From the NCBI GenBank assembly GCA_002350855.1, contig DEFM01000006.1, forward strand, positions 186,640 through 250,639: a stretch of 64,000 nucleotides of DNA, in the 5' to 3' direction. Shown here one piece after another: positions 8,495 through 17,858 of the stretch (positions within the stretch are counted from its first letter, which is position 1; the number at the start of each line of letters is the position of its first letter). The notes beneath the pieces were generated by a model. It saw only the letters and a list, made by a program, of their open reading frames with translations. It searched no databases and was not told the DNA's origin. This DNA comes from Prevotellaceae bacterium UBA2852. GTDB taxonomy: Bacteria > Bacteroidota > Bacteroidia > Bacteroidales > Bacteroidaceae. The translations under genes were made by a program, and so were the position numbers.

Positions 8495-9686
8495 ATTCCT
8501 TAGCCATTTGTTTGTTCTTTAGATAAGTTTCTACATCCTTGTCTCCGCGACCGCTGACGGTGAGGACTACGACGTCGTCCTTCTTGAAGGTGAGTTTAGA
8601 TAGTGCTGCTATTGCGTGTGCAGACTCTATCGCAGGAATGATTCCCTCCATTCGTGTCAGTTCGTAGCCTCCGTAGATGGCTTCGTCGTCGTTGATGCTG
8701 AGCACTTTAGTGCGTCCTTTCTTTGCCATGTTACAATGCATAGGTCCTACGCCTGGGTAATCAAGTCCTGCTGAGATGGTGAACGCTTCTTCAATTTGTC
8801 CGTCGGCATCCTGCATTACCAGCATCTTTGCTCCGTGGAGTATTCCAGTTGTGCCTTTGTGGATGGTTGCGGCGGTGTGGTTGGTTTGCCATCCGTGACC
8901 TCCTGCTTCTGCAAGTACGATTTTCACTCTTTCATCATTGACGTAGTGGTAGATTGTTCCTGCTGCATTGCTTCCTCCACCGATGCATGCTATGAGGTAG
9001 TCAGGATAGTCGCGCCCAATCTTTTCTTCCAGCTGCCATTTGATTTCCTCCGAAATCACGCTTTGCATACGGGCTACGAGATCGGGGTAGGGATGTGGAC
9101 CCATTGTCGAACCTACAATGTAGAAGGTGTTCTGTGGGTGGCAACACCAGTCGCGGATAGCTTCCGAACAGGCATCGCTCAGTGTCATGTTGCCAGTGCG
9201 AACGGGATGTACCTGCGCACCGAGCATCTTCATGCGTTCAACGTTGGTGTGCTGGCGTTCAACGTCGGTTGCTCCCATGAACACCTCACATTCCATATTC
9301 ATCAAAGCACAGACCGTTGCGGTTGCTACTCCGTGCTGTCCTGCGCCGGTCTCTGCAATGATGCGTGTCTTTCCCATCTTCTTGGCAAGGAGAATCTGCC
9401 CGATAGTGTTGTTGATTTTATGTGCACCTGTGTGGTTCAGGTCTTCACGCTTCAGGTAGAGCTGACATCCGTAGCGCTCGCTCATTCTGCTTGCGTAGTA
9501 GAGTGGAGAAGGACGTCCTACATAGTCTTTCAGTAGAGCGTGGTACTCAGCCTTGAATTCCTCGGATTCGATGATAGGCAGATAAGCCTGCTGCAGGTCG
9601 TGAACACACTTGTAGAGGATTTCAGGAACGTATGCTCCTCCGAATTCTCCATAAAAACCTTTTTCGTCAACAAGATAATTTTCCAT
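8481..9686 (-). CDS. trpB: Tryptophan synthase beta chain
   Basis: TrpB (401 residues) condenses indole with serine, using PLP bound by the lysine in EDLNHTGAHKINN. The ETGAGQHGVA loop and GGGSNA phosphate-binding loop are present. Length matches canonical TrpB1. It is the first structural gene of the operon, about 120 bases downstream of the leader peptide and 37 bases after the attenuator terminator. It is far from its partner trpA at the other end of the operon, a known Bacteroidales arrangement. Confidence 0.97.
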   Translation of the reverse strand: MENYLVDEKGFYGEFGGAYVPEILYKCVHDLQQAYLPIIESEEFKAEYHALLKDYVGRPSPLYYASRMSERYGCQLYLKREDLNHTGAHKINNTIGQILLAKKMGKTRIIAETGAGQHGVATATVCALMNMECEVFMGATDVERQHTNVERMKMLGAQVHPVRTGNMTLSDACSEAIRDWCCHPQNTFYIVGSTMGPHPYPDLVARMQSVISEEIKWQLEEKIGRDYPDYLIACIGGGSNAAGTIYHYVNDERVKIVLAEAGGHGWQTNHTAATIHKGTTGILHGAKMLVMQDADGQIEEAFTISAGLDYPGVGPMHCNMAKKGRTKVLSINDDEAIYGGYELTRMEGIIPAIESAHAIAALSKLTFKKDDVVVLTVSGRGDKDVETYLKNKQMAKEYGNF

Positions 9687-9723
9687 ATTTTTTTGTCGTT
9701 TAGTCGTTCTGTGATTTAGTCGT

Positions 9724-9762
9724 AAAAAAAAAGAAGCCTACCGTAAGAACGATAGGCTTCTT
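9724..9762 (-). terminator. Attenuator terminator of the trp operon
   Basis: On the minus strand AAGAAGCCTA and TAGGCTTCTT form a 10-bp stem, extended by about three inner pairs, with a loop near TTCTTA. It is followed by nine T. It lies between the trpL leader ORF and trpB. Readthrough is expected when ribosomes stall at the Trp codons of trpL. Confidence 0.92.
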
Positions 9763-9803
9763 AGTATCTTTTCTGCGAACTCTATAGGTACGCGGCCATC
9801 TTC

Positions 9804-9860
9804 TCACGATTGTTTGGAATCCTGAGTCTGCCACCACCAAAAGTTTGCGCTAATAATCAT
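9804..9860 (-). CDS. trpL: trp leader peptide with three consecutive Trp codons
   Basis: ATG at 9860 opens an 18-codon ORF reading MIISANFWWWQTQDSKQS, ending in TGA 9804-9806. Three tandem TGG codons in so short a peptide, directly after a strong promoter and 42 bases before an intrinsic terminator, are the hallmark of ribosome-mediated transcription attenuation. When charged tRNA-Trp is scarce the ribosome would stall at residues 8-10 and favour an antiterminator. The exact antiterminator pairing was not resolved by eye. Confidence 0.9.
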   Translation of the reverse strand: MIISANFWWWQTQDSKQS

Positions 9861-9903
9861 AGTTGTGATATTTGTTTTTGTCGTATTTGTTTCAAATCAT
9901 CGG

Positions 9904-9935
9904 CAAAGTTATACTTTTGATAATAATTGACCAAA
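9904..9935 (-). promoter_or_regulatory. Promoter of the trp operon
   Basis: On the minus strand TTTG (9935-9932) and TAACTTTG (9911-9904) are separated by 20 bases, a full match to the Bacteroidales consensus. Transcription should start near 9897, about 37 bases before the trpL ATG. No operator-like palindrome is evident. Confidence 0.85.
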
Positions 9936-10015
9936 TTTTCTGTCGGAAAATTTACAATTTGTGTGAAAATTTTTCTTTTTCCTGACAAATACACATTATT
10001 ATATTAATAAAAGTG

Positions 10016-10714
10016 TCAATTGTTCAATATTTCACACAATTCTTTCATTCCTTCACTTGCACCCTTCGCGATAATATGGACATTCATACTTGCCGGTATG
10101 TTGGCAGGATGTGGGTCAATCAGATATTTCTTGCAAGTGTTGGATGCATAGTGAATGAGACCTGCGGCAGGATATACATTCAGGGATGTGCCAATTACCA
10201 CCAGGATATCTGCTTTCGAAACTAAGTCAATGGCGGGTTCTATCATAGGAACGGCTTCACCGAACCAAACAATGAAGGGACGCAACTGACTTCCGTCTTT
10301 GGCTTTATCACCCATCTTAATCGTCAGATTGTCCTTCGGCATGGTAACCACCTGTGTTGGGTCGTTGGGGTTGTCGGTCGATGTGGCTTTCATCAGTTCA
10401 CCATGCAGATGAGTCACATTCGTAGAACCGGCACGTTCATGCAAATCATCCACATTCTGAGTAATCACATTTACCTTGAATTTGGATTCCAGAGAGGCAA
10501 CAAGCCTGTGACCCTCATTCGGCTGCACGTCAAGTAACTGCTTACGGCGTTCGTTGTAGAAGTTGATTACAAGTTCGGGGTTTTGCCAATATCCCTCAAT
10601 ACTCGCTACTTGCTGAACCGGATATTGTTCCCACAATCCTCCGCTGTCACGGAACGTACTTATACCACTCTCTGCCGACATCCCGGCACCAGTAAGAAAA
10701 ACAAGATTTTGCAT
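10016..10714 (-). CDS. cobB: NAD-dependent protein deacylase, sirtuin family
   Basis: This sirtuin (232 residues) removes acyl groups from lysines using NAD. It shows GAGMSAESGISTFRD at 9-23, TQNVDDLHE at 85-93, the catalytic His104 in HLHGE, and WFGEAVP. The Tyr53-x-x-Arg56 pair (FYNERR), known from CobB/SIRT5 class III enzymes, suggests activity on negatively charged acyl groups. The four zinc-binding Cys seen in most sirtuins are absent: the region after HLHGE contains none. It lies 14 bases after the permease gene and may share its transcript. Confidence 0.9.
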   Translation of the reverse strand: MQNLVFLTGAGMSAESGISTFRDSGGLWEQYPVQQVASIEGYWQNPELVINFYNERRKQLLDVQPNEGHRLVASLESKFKVNVITQNVDDLHERAGSTNVTHLHGELMKATSTDNPNDPTQVVTMPKDNLTIKMGDKAKDGSQLRPFIVWFGEAVPMIEPAIDLVSKADILVVIGTSLNVYPAAGLIHYASNTCKKYLIDPHPANIPASMNVHIIAKGASEGMKELCEILNN

Positions 10715-10728
10715 GATATTTTGGGAAT

Positions 10729-11814
10729 TTAATTATGAATTATGTCGCTTTCCTTCAATACATATCGTTTGTAGTAGGAAATCAGCAGGGTAGTGAGAGG
10801 CAGGGCTATGATCAGTCCTACGAATCCAAGTAATGATCCCCAGATGGACAGCGAAAGAAGCATTACCGCAGCGTTCATGCCCATGGCATTTCCCATTATC
10901 TTGGGTGTGAGAATCATGTCTTGTATAGCCTGAACTACAAGGAATACCATTATGGCAAGTCCCATTATTGTCCAGAAACTGTCTCCTGTGTCATGTGCCT
11001 GAAGCAGGGCGAGTATGATGGTTGGAATAAGTCCTAATATCTGAAGATATGGTACCAGGTTGAGCAGACCTATGAACAAGCCAAGAGGTATGGCAAGCGG
11101 AAAATCAATGATTACGAATCCGATGGAGAAGAGTATTCCTACACACAGGGCAATGAGTGATTGTCCGCGGAAGTAGCTGTTCATACCTCGTTTCACGTCT
11201 CGCAGCATACCTGCAACGAAGGTGCGGTGACGCTGTGGCACCATCTTGATGAATCCGTCGTTAAGCTTCTCGTAGTCAAGTAGTATGAAGAACATGTAGA
11301 GGATTGACACCAATGACGCAATGAAACTCAGTATGGCTTGGATGGAACTTGATACGAGAGAGAAAAGCTGAGGAAGACGATGCTTGAGGAACTGCGTCAT
11401 ATCCTCCATGCTTATGTACTTTGAAATGTTGTCTATGCCAAGATACGGACGGATATACTCGTTGACGAACTTGGATAAGTCAGCGTGGTGTTTGCTGTTT
11501 TCCACATAGTCCACCACTACTGCTTCAAGCCTGTGACATTCATCTATAACTGACGGCACAACAAGCTTGCCTATAAGTACCAGTACAGCCAGCAGGGTTA
11601 TAATCGTTGCGATGATAGCCACAATTCTGTATTTCAACCTGCATTTGTATTGGAAAAAGCAGACAATGGGGTAGAGCATGTATGCTGCAACCCATGCAAC
11701 CAGAAATGGTATCAGCACGCTGCTCAGACGTCGTAGCAGGAAATAGATAGCTACGCATACCAATACTACGCCAAGTGACCTTACAAACCGGTCGAATGTT
11801 ACTTCCTTACTCAT
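10729..11814 (-). CDS. AI-2E family transporter (putative permease)
   Basis: The start is set at ATG 11814 (MSKEVTFDRFVRSLGVV), giving 361 residues and an 8-base overlap with the upstream gene. About eight hydrophobic segments are visible, including VVLVCVAIYFLLRRL near the N-terminus and a C-terminal group around MIMGLAIMVFLVVQAIQDM and GFVGLIIALPLTTLLISYY. The LGLFIGLLNLVPYLQILG segment and a conserved PKIMG motif fit the PF01594 family. Substrates of this family vary; AI-2 export should not be assumed. Confidence 0.88.
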   Translation of the reverse strand: MSKEVTFDRFVRSLGVVLVCVAIYFLLRRLSSVLIPFLVAWVAAYMLYPIVCFFQYKCRLKYRIVAIIATIITLLAVLVLIGKLVVPSVIDECHRLEAVVVDYVENSKHHADLSKFVNEYIRPYLGIDNISKYISMEDMTQFLKHRLPQLFSLVSSSIQAILSFIASLVSILYMFFILLDYEKLNDGFIKMVPQRHRTFVAGMLRDVKRGMNSYFRGQSLIALCVGILFSIGFVIIDFPLAIPLGLFIGLLNLVPYLQILGLIPTIILALLQAHDTGDSFWTIMGLAIMVFLVVQAIQDMILTPKIMGNAMGMNAAVMLLSLSIWGSLLGFVGLIIALPLTTLLISYYKRYVLKESDIIHN

Positions 11815-12883
11815 TGTTCGTGTTTTGCAGTTGACGGATGGCACCTGTGGCAGGATGGAACTCTACAGATGTCCGTGTTTCTTTGTTGAAAAGGTTGGCT
11901 GGAAGTTGGTCGGTCGTGCCGAATTGTGCAAGAGGAACGTCCTGCTTCAGCAACTGACGGTTGACTGTGGATATCTCAACGTTAGCCATTCCTGGCAGGT
12001 TATAGACGATACCTGTGATTTTGCGCTTGGCAAGTTGCTCGGGAGTGGGTATGCTTACCGTGTGGCGGTCTGCAATGCTGATGTAGTATGGTTCACCAGC
12101 GAGATCGTCATCGTCGGTGAATCCGAGCTTCTTGCTGAATCTGAACAGAACCTTATGCTGCACTTCTGTCGTTGGCTCGTACACCTTAACGTAGCTGATG
12201 TCGGTGGTGTCTGCCTCTCCGATGAAAAGGCTCATTAGCGCTGTCTCATGGCGTTCCAGTTCCGTGAGCATAATACGGAGCGATTCTCCGTCTTTTGGCA
12301 TCGATTCCACCTGACCTCTCATGATGGCATTACGGCTTTCACGTATGTCGTAGATTTCCGCTGCGGTAAGTTCGGCCATCTTTGCAGTTGACGTGGCAGA
12401 GAGTATTTCCGGTGTCAGATACTGTGACGGATCAACCCTGTTGTTGCTGCGTGAAGTGGTGGTGGTCGCACTGTTGAAACTGGCGCTGATGGTGGCCATG
12501 TCACTCTTGTTGATTGACAGGATGATTCCGCCTTCTCCAAGATTCACCATCGGTGCTGTAGTCTTGCTCTTGTACTTCACAGTATAGAGCTTTGTCGTAT
12601 CTACTACACCAATGCTTCTCATCTGTATGTTGGTCAGCTGATAATCGGTACGTTCTGCCTGTTCCACATTCTGAAGATTGAGGTAGCGGTTAGCGTAGGC
12701 TGCAAAGCGTCCTGGCTTGTAGTGGATACGCATAGCACTACATTCAAAGGAGAGAGCAGTACGTGGCAAAGCGTATGTTACTCCATCGGATGTTATACCA
12801 GGATTGAACTGAGAAACAGATGTTTGCGCCTTTATGTTATAGCAAGAGATTAATAATAGAGATGATAAAAAAGTACTCTTCAT
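11807..12883 (-). CDS. Exported DUF4831 family protein
   Basis: This protein has 358 residues with a signal peptide (STFLSSLLLISCYNIKA, about residues 3-19), followed by a beta-rich domain. SVSQFNPGITSDGVTYALPRT and TDYQLTNIQMRSIGVVDT resemble the Bacteroidales DUF4831 family, whose function is unknown. It overlaps the downstream permease by 8 bases and lies 13 bases after the NAD(P)HX repair gene, suggesting one operon. The family call is from memory. Confidence 0.75.
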   Translation of the reverse strand: MKSTFLSSLLLISCYNIKAQTSVSQFNPGITSDGVTYALPRTALSFECSAMRIHYKPGRFAAYANRYLNLQNVEQAERTDYQLTNIQMRSIGVVDTTKLYTVKYKSKTTAPMVNLGEGGIILSINKSDMATISASFNSATTTTSRSNNRVDPSQYLTPEILSATSTAKMAELTAAEIYDIRESRNAIMRGQVESMPKDGESLRIMLTELERHETALMSLFIGEADTTDISYVKVYEPTTEVQHKVLFRFSKKLGFTDDDDLAGEPYYISIADRHTVSIPTPEQLAKRKITGIVYNLPGMANVEISTVNRQLLKQDVPLAQFGTTDQLPANLFNKETRTSVEFHPATGAIRQLQNTNNE

Positions 12884-12896
12884 ATCTGATTATTTT

Positions 12897-14369
12897 TTAG
12901 CGTAAATTCTCAATTATGTCCGAAGCGATTAGTGATTTCTGGCTTCGTTCTTTCGCTGCTTTGTCACCTGCCAGTCCGTGCAGGTACACGCCAATGACGG
13001 CAGCCTGTTGGGGCGTGTATTGCTGTGCAAGCAGGGCAAGAATGATTCCTGTCAGTACATCGCCGCTGCCGGCTGTAGCCATGCCTGGATTGCCGGTAGT
13101 GTTGAAATATACGTCTCCCTGCGGAGTGACGATGCGGGTGTATGCACCTTTCAATACTATGATAATGTCAAGCTTCTTGCTTAAGTCAATAGCCTTTGCC
13201 AGCGCTTCGTAGGAATTGACGGATGTGTGGATGAGGCGTTCGAATTCCTTGGGGTGGGGGGTGATGATTGCTCCCTTGGGCAGAATCCTCAATCCTGAAT
13301 CGCTCGCAGCAATGCAGTTGAGTGCGTCTGCATCAACCACAAGAGGGTATTTGCAAGACTCCAGCACAGTCCTTACTATGTTGAATGCTGCTTGGTCGGT
13401 ACCTAGTCCCGGACCCACGCCAATGGCGTTGACGTTCTCCATGAGGTTTGTGAGGTTCTGAGAGTTTCTTACGATAAGTTCGGGAACGGATATCTGGAGG
13501 ATTTCACGATTATTCTCGTTTGTGCATGCAATCACTTTCCCCGCGCCGCTGCGGATGCAGGCTTTTCCTGAAAGCACGGCTGCTCCTGCCATTCCCTCGC
13601 TTCCGGCAACGAGCAGGGCTGTGCCCATTGTGCCTTTGTGGGCGAACTTGGAAAGAGGCTTAAGCATCGACTTGACCGTAGAGTCCTCTATGGTGTGGTA
13701 GTGAGTCTGCGAGGTTTCATCGTCAGAATCAACAAGACCTATGTCGAGCACTTCAAACTCACCAACGTAGGGTTCGTTCTCCGCAAAGAAGAACGACATT
13801 TTCGGCGTGTGGAAGGTGAAAGTGTAATCAGCCTGAATCACATTCGCCATGTTGTTGCCAGTGTTGTCCTCTGTCATCAGACCTGAAGGTACATCAATAG
13901 AAACCACAGTCGCCGGAGATGCGTTGATGTATTGCACCACCGATGCAAAACCACCTGTCAGAGGTCGTGCCAATCCTATTCCGAAGAGACCGTCAATCAC
14001 TACGTGCTCCTCGGTGAGTGTGGGTGGTGTGAATTGTGTCGTGATTACCTGGAATGCCACTTTCTCCACTTCTTTCAATCGGTTGCAGTTTGCTGCGCAG
14101 TCGGCAGACAATCCCTTTGAGGTGTTGAAGAGGTAGGCTTCTACACTATAGCCCCATCCCGACAGCAGTCTGGCAATGGCAAGTGCGTCACCACCATTGT
14201 TCCCATGTCCTGCGAAAACCACGACAGGGCGGTCCTGGTTCCATTTGGTGGCATACTTCTCACAGAAAGCCATTGCGGCATTCTCCATGAGGTCGAGAGA
14301 AGAAATGGATTCTTCTTGTATCGTATATGAGTCAAGAGCCTTGATTTGTCCGGCTGAGAGAATTTTCAT
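12897..14369 (-). CDS. nnr: Bifunctional NAD(P)H-hydrate repair enzyme (epimerase plus ADP-dependent dehydratase)
   Basis: The 490-residue fusion repairs damaged hydrated NAD(P)H. The N-terminal YjeF epimerase domain shows VVVFAGHGNNGGDALAIARLL near 48-68 and VDGLFGIGL. The C-terminal ribokinase-like dehydratase shows GVGPGLGTD, ITPHPKEFERLI and NPGMATAGSGDVLTGII. It is first in the minus-strand run nnr, DUF4831, AI-2E permease, sirtuin. A TACTTTTG -7 box lies 35 bases upstream on the minus strand (14404-14411). Confidence 0.94.
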   Translation of the reverse strand: MKILSAGQIKALDSYTIQEESISSLDLMENAAMAFCEKYATKWNQDRPVVVFAGHGNNGGDALAIARLLSGWGYSVEAYLFNTSKGLSADCAANCNRLKEVEKVAFQVITTQFTPPTLTEEHVVIDGLFGIGLARPLTGGFASVVQYINASPATVVSIDVPSGLMTEDNTGNNMANVIQADYTFTFHTPKMSFFFAENEPYVGEFEVLDIGLVDSDDETSQTHYHTIEDSTVKSMLKPLSKFAHKGTMGTALLVAGSEGMAGAAVLSGKACIRSGAGKVIACTNENNREILQISVPELIVRNSQNLTNLMENVNAIGVGPGLGTDQAAFNIVRTVLESCKYPLVVDADALNCIAASDSGLRILPKGAIITPHPKEFERLIHTSVNSYEALAKAIDLSKKLDIIIVLKGAYTRIVTPQGDVYFNTTGNPGMATAGSGDVLTGIILALLAQQYTPQQAAVIGVYLHGLAGDKAAKERSQKSLIASDIIENLR

Positions 14370-14403
14370 TTTGTTGTACTTTATGTTTGTTGCATAGATG
14401 TTG

Positions 14404-14515
14404 CAAAAGTAGTAAAAACAAACGAATTGAATATGCTAAAAAAACTAAAATTATGCGCTTGTGAATAAAAAAGTAATAGTTAGGCACTTAATTACAGTGT
14501 TTTTTTGTAACTTCG
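14404..14515. promoter_or_regulatory. Divergent promoter region of nnr and hpt
   Basis: The A/T-rich spacer 14370-14562 carries a minus-strand -7 box TACTTTTG (14411-14404) facing nnr and a plus-strand box TAACTTCG (14508-14515) facing hpt. Neither has a convincing TTTG at the right spacing. No other gene is seen. Confidence 0.5.
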
Positions 14516-14562
14516 CAAGCAATTATTGGTCTGTCCGACATTCACTATTATTCATTATAATT

Positions 14563-15096
14563 ATGATTAAAATTCTTGACCGTAACTTTGAATTGTCTTA
14601 TTCTCAGGAAGTCATTCAAGAAAAAGTAAAGGCTATTGCAGCTCGTCTTAATGAAGATTATCAGGACAAGAATCCTGTTATGGTGTGTATTCTCAACGGC
14701 GCCTTTATGTTTGCAGCTGATTTGGTTCGCGAACTTACATTCCAGCCGGAGGTACTGTTTGCCAAGTTCTCTTCCTACGAGGGAATGACAACTACAGGTA
14801 AGGTGCGTGAGCTGATTGGTGTTAATGCCAACATCCAGGCTCGCGACGTGATAGTTGTTGAAGACATCGTCGACACAGGTACTACTATGTACAATCTCCT
14901 TCCTCAGTTCTTTGCTAAAGGTGCCAAGACTGTGAAGATCTGTACATTCCTTCAGAAACCCGAATGTCTTACCGTGCCTCTTAAGGTGGATTATTGCGCC
15001 ATGGAGATTCCAAACGCCTTCATTGTAGGCTACGGTCTTGACTACAACGGCATGGGTCGCAACTACAGGGACATCTATACTGTTGTGGAAGAATAA
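14563..15096 (+). CDS. hpt: Hypoxanthine phosphoribosyltransferase
   Basis: Purine salvage enzyme converting hypoxanthine (and guanine) plus PRPP to nucleotides. The start at 14563 (MIKILDRNFELSYS) gives 177 residues, normal for the family. The PRPP motif VIVVEDIVDTGTTM and the flexible-loop SSYEGMTTTGKV region are present. LDYNGMGRNYRDI near the end is the usual C-terminal signature. It is followed by adk, obgE and pgeF on the same strand, a housekeeping cluster. Confidence 0.94.
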   Translation: MIKILDRNFELSYSQEVIQEKVKAIAARLNEDYQDKNPVMVCILNGAFMFAADLVRELTFQPEVLFAKFSSYEGMTTTGKVRELIGVNANIQARDVIVVEDIVDTGTTMYNLLPQFFAKGAKTVKICTFLQKPECLTVPLKVDYCAMEIPNAFIVGYGLDYNGMGRNYRDIYTVVEE

Positions 15097-15135
15097 GACC
15101 CTCCCCCTTGCCCCTCCCAAGGGCGGGGAGTGATT
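15097..15135. repeat. Palindromic intergenic repeat remnant
   Basis: CCCTCCC...CCTCCCAAGGGCGGGGAG is a G/C-rich imperfect palindrome right after hpt. It belongs to the same dispersed type as 3128-3267 and 4672-4709. The next 70 bases carry AACTTAA/ACTCAA direct repeats, which recur at 17823-17858 ahead of the lipoprotein gene. Confidence 0.5.
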
Positions 15136-15208
15136 TGATACCAACCGATGGGTAGTGTATTCTGCTGTTCATCCGATGAAAGAACTTAAGAACTTAAAAA
15201 CTCAAAAT

Positions 15209-15781
15209 ATGAAAAATATCATTATTTTTGGTGCCCCAGGTTCAGGAAAGGGCACATACAGCGAAGAAATTGTACAGCGTTACAACATGGGACACATCTC
15301 AACTGGTGATGTGCTCAGAGCAGAAATCAAGAACGGTACAGAACTGGGTAAGATTGCTCGTTCATACATCGATAACGGACAGCTGATTCCTGACAGCCTT
15401 ATGATTGACATCCTTGCAAAGACCTATGATGCACTCGATGACTGCAATGGAGTCATCTTCGACGGATTTCCACGTACTATCGCTCAGGCTGAGGCTCTCA
15501 AGGTGATGCTTGCTGAGCGTGGCCACGACATGGGTATGATGATCGAACTCGAAGTAGATGAAGAGACTCTTATGGCTCGTCTGCTCCGCCGCGCCCAGAT
15601 CGAAGGCCGTCAGGACGACAACGAAGAGACCATCAAGAAGCGTTTTGCTGTCTATCATTCTCAGACCGAACCTCTTTCAAAATGGTTCGAGAAGGAAGGT
15701 ATCCGTCACAGCTTTACTTGGAAAGGTTCCAAAGACCTTATGCTTGAGGAGATTTTCGCTGAAATCGACAAGGAGAAATAA
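15209..15781 (+). CDS. adk: Adenylate kinase
   Basis: Interconverts ATP + AMP and 2 ADP. The start at 15209 ([16 protein letters not shown]) puts the P-loop at residues 8-16, as is usual. [18 protein letters not shown] and [12 protein letters not shown] are the AMP-binding, catalytic and short-lid motifs. At 190 residues it is the short-lid form without zinc cysteines. Its stop overlaps the obgE start by one base (TAATG), so the two are likely translationally coupled. Confidence 0.96.
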   Translation: MKNIIIFGAPGSGKGTYSEEIVQRYNMGHISTGDVLRAEIKNGTELGKIARSYIDNGQLIPDSLMIDILAKTYDALDDCNGVIFDGFPRTIAQAEALKVMLAERGHDMGMMIELEVDEETLMARLLRRAQIEGRQDDNEETIKKRFAVYHSQTEPLSKWFEKEGIRHSFTWKGSKDLMLEEIFAEIDKEK

Positions 15782-16965
15782 TGGCAGAAAGCAATTTCAT
15801 TGACTACGTAAAAATCTATTGTCGTTCAGGTAAGGGCGGACGTGGAAGCACCCACATGCATCGTGCCAAATATCTTCCAAAGGGAGGTCCCGACGGAGGT
15901 AATGGAGGCAAGGGCGGAAGTGTGATTCTGCGAGGAAACCGCAACTACTGGACTTTGCTCCACCTTCGCTATGATCGCCACATCAAGGCTGAGCACGGAG
16001 GAAATGGCGGCAAGAATAAATCGACAGGACGACAGGGTGCCGATGCATACATCGAAGTTCCCTGCGGCACTGTTGTATATAATGCCGAGACAGGCGATTA
16101 CATCTGCGATGTGACAGAGCACGGGCAGGAAGTCGTTCTGCTTAAGGGCGGTCGCGGAGGTTTGGGAAACTACAATTTCTGCACACCTACCAATCAGGCT
16201 CCGCGCTATGCCCAGCCAGGTGAACCGATGCAGGAACTGAGTGTGATTCTCGAACTCAAACTGCTTGCCGATGTGGGTCTTGTGGGATTCCCCAACGCAG
16301 GTAAATCCACACTTGTCTCTTCGCTTTCCTCAGCAAAGCCCAAGATAGCCAACTATCCGTTCACTACACTCGAACCGTCGCTCGGCATTGTGCCTTACCG
16401 CAATGGACAGTCGTTCGTGATGGCGGACATACCTGGAATCATCGAGGGAGCAAGCGAGGGCAAGGGACTCGGACTTCGTTTCCTGCGCCATATAGAGCGT
16501 AATTCCCTGTTGCTGTTCATGGTTCCTGCCGATGCTGACGACATAGCCCGTGAATACAATATCCTGCTCAACGAACTCACTACGTTCAATCCGGAATTGC
16601 TGGAAAAAGGCCGTGTGCTTGCCATCACCAAGTGCGACCTCATCGACGACGAACTCAAGGAACTGCTCAGCGAAACACTTCCTGAGGGAGTACCTACCGT
16701 CTTTATCAGCGCCGTCAGCAATATGGGCTTGCAGCAACTCAAAGACCTACTGTGGCAGGAGATGAACAGCGAAAGCAACAAAATCGCTGCTATCACCACT
16801 CAGGAGTCCATCGTTCACCATGCCAAAGACCACATCCGTCTCAAGTACGAACTGCTTGACCTCGATGACAATGACGACGAAGGGTGGGGTGATGACGACA
16901 AAGATAACGATAACGAAGACTTTGACGATATCGAAGACCTTGAAGATTTTGAATACGAAGAATGA
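15781..16965 (+). CDS. obgE: GTPase Obg
   Basis: Ribosome-associated GTPase of 394 residues. The Gly-rich Obg fold spans about 1-160 ([24 protein letters not shown]). G1 GFPNAGKST lies at 169-177, then [14 protein letters not shown] (G3) and TKCD (G4). The C-terminal tail from about 360 is extremely acidic (Asp/Glu runs), a common variable feature of Obg. It overlaps adk by one base and pgeF by four (ATGA). Confidence 0.96.
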   Translation: MAESNFIDYVKIYCRSGKGGRGSTHMHRAKYLPKGGPDGGNGGKGGSVILRGNRNYWTLLHLRYDRHIKAEHGGNGGKNKSTGRQGADAYIEVPCGTVVYNAETGDYICDVTEHGQEVVLLKGGRGGLGNYNFCTPTNQAPRYAQPGEPMQELSVILELKLLADVGLVGFPNAGKSTLVSSLSSAKPKIANYPFTTLEPSLGIVPYRNGQSFVMADIPGIIEGASEGKGLGLRFLRHIERNSLLLFMVPADADDIAREYNILLNELTTFNPELLEKGRVLAITKCDLIDDELKELLSETLPEGVPTVFISAVSNMGLQQLKDLLWQEMNSESNKIAAITTQESIVHHAKDHIRLKYELLDLDDNDDEGWGDDDKDNDNEDFDDIEDLEDFEYEE

Positions 16966-17777
16966 AACTACTCGAATACAACATTGACCCTCGTATAAGG
17001 GCTTTCTCCACCATGCGTGAAGGAGGTTTCAGCAAGGGGGCTTACGGCGAGTTCAATGCCAACGCCTTTTGCGGAGACCAGAAAGAAGCCGTAGTAGCCA
17101 ACCGCCAGATACTTTCCAACGAAATAAGCATTCCTCTTGAGAATTTTATCTATACCCATCAGGTACATTCCACTTTCGTTCGCGAAGTAAATGCCCATTT
17201 CGTCAGTATGCCCAAGACCGAACGCCAGAATCTGCTCGAAGGTGTTGATGCGCTCATCACCAACCTTCCTGGCTATTGTCTGTGCATATCCACAGCCGAC
17301 TGCATCCCTGTCATCATCTATGACGAGAAGAATCACGCAATAGCCTGTGTGCATGCAGGATGGAGAGGCACGCTTCGCCGCATCGTGGAAGTCACTCTGG
17401 AGAAGATGATGAGTGTCTATGGCACACAACCTGCAGACTGCAAGGCGGTCATCGGTCCTGGCATCTCTCTCGAGAACTTCGAAGTAGGCGATGAAGTCTA
17501 TGAGGCGTTCGAAGGAGCTGGCTTCGACATGAATCTCCTGGCTATGCGACCGCAGGGTCAGTTTGCGGTAACCGACAACACCCTCAGTATTCGCAAGGAG
17601 AAATGGCATATCAACCTCCCTCTTTGCAACACTCTTCAACTCACTCAGATGGGTGTGCCTGCCGAGAACATCCACAACTCCGGCATCTGCACCTTCGATG
17701 ACTACGAACACTACTTCAGTGCCCGCCGCCTCGGCGTCAAATCAGGTCGTATGATTACTGGAGCGATGATAAAATAG
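16962..17777 (+). CDS. pgeF: Peptidoglycan editing factor / purine nucleoside phosphorylase YfiH family
   Basis: This protein (271 residues) is of the DUF152/YfiH (laccase-domain) family. E. coli relatives remove misincorporated residues from peptidoglycan precursors, and other members act on purine nucleosides. The metal-site signatures are [16 protein letters not shown] and [15 protein letters not shown]; a further Cys lies in [12 protein letters not shown]. It overlaps obgE by four bases, so it is part of the adk-obgE-pgeF transcript. The specific substrate cannot be read from sequence. Confidence 0.88.
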   Translation: MKLLEYNIDPRIRAFSTMREGGFSKGAYGEFNANAFCGDQKEAVVANRQILSNEISIPLENFIYTHQVHSTFVREVNAHFVSMPKTERQNLLEGVDALITNLPGYCLCISTADCIPVIIYDEKNHAIACVHAGWRGTLRRIVEVTLEKMMSVYGTQPADCKAVIGPGISLENFEVGDEVYEAFEGAGFDMNLLAMRPQGQFAVTDNTLSIRKEKWHINLPLCNTLQLTQMGVPAENIHNSGICTFDDYEHYFSARRLGVKSGRMITGAMIK

Positions 17778-17858
17778 ACCATCCCAGAGAAAGTGGTGAG
17801 TTCTGCGGTTTACCCGCAGAAAAAACTCAAGAACTCAAGAACTTAAAAACTCAAATAT

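Noticed and set aside
8796..9536. Long plus-strand frame opposite trpB (246 codons)
   Set aside because: It is the antisense shadow of a highly conserved gene, Cys/Val-rich and without any recognisable domain.
17164..17711. Minus-strand frame opposite pgeF
   Set aside because: It lies within an antisense frame of a conserved gene in a tight operon; codon use and lack of domain argue against it.
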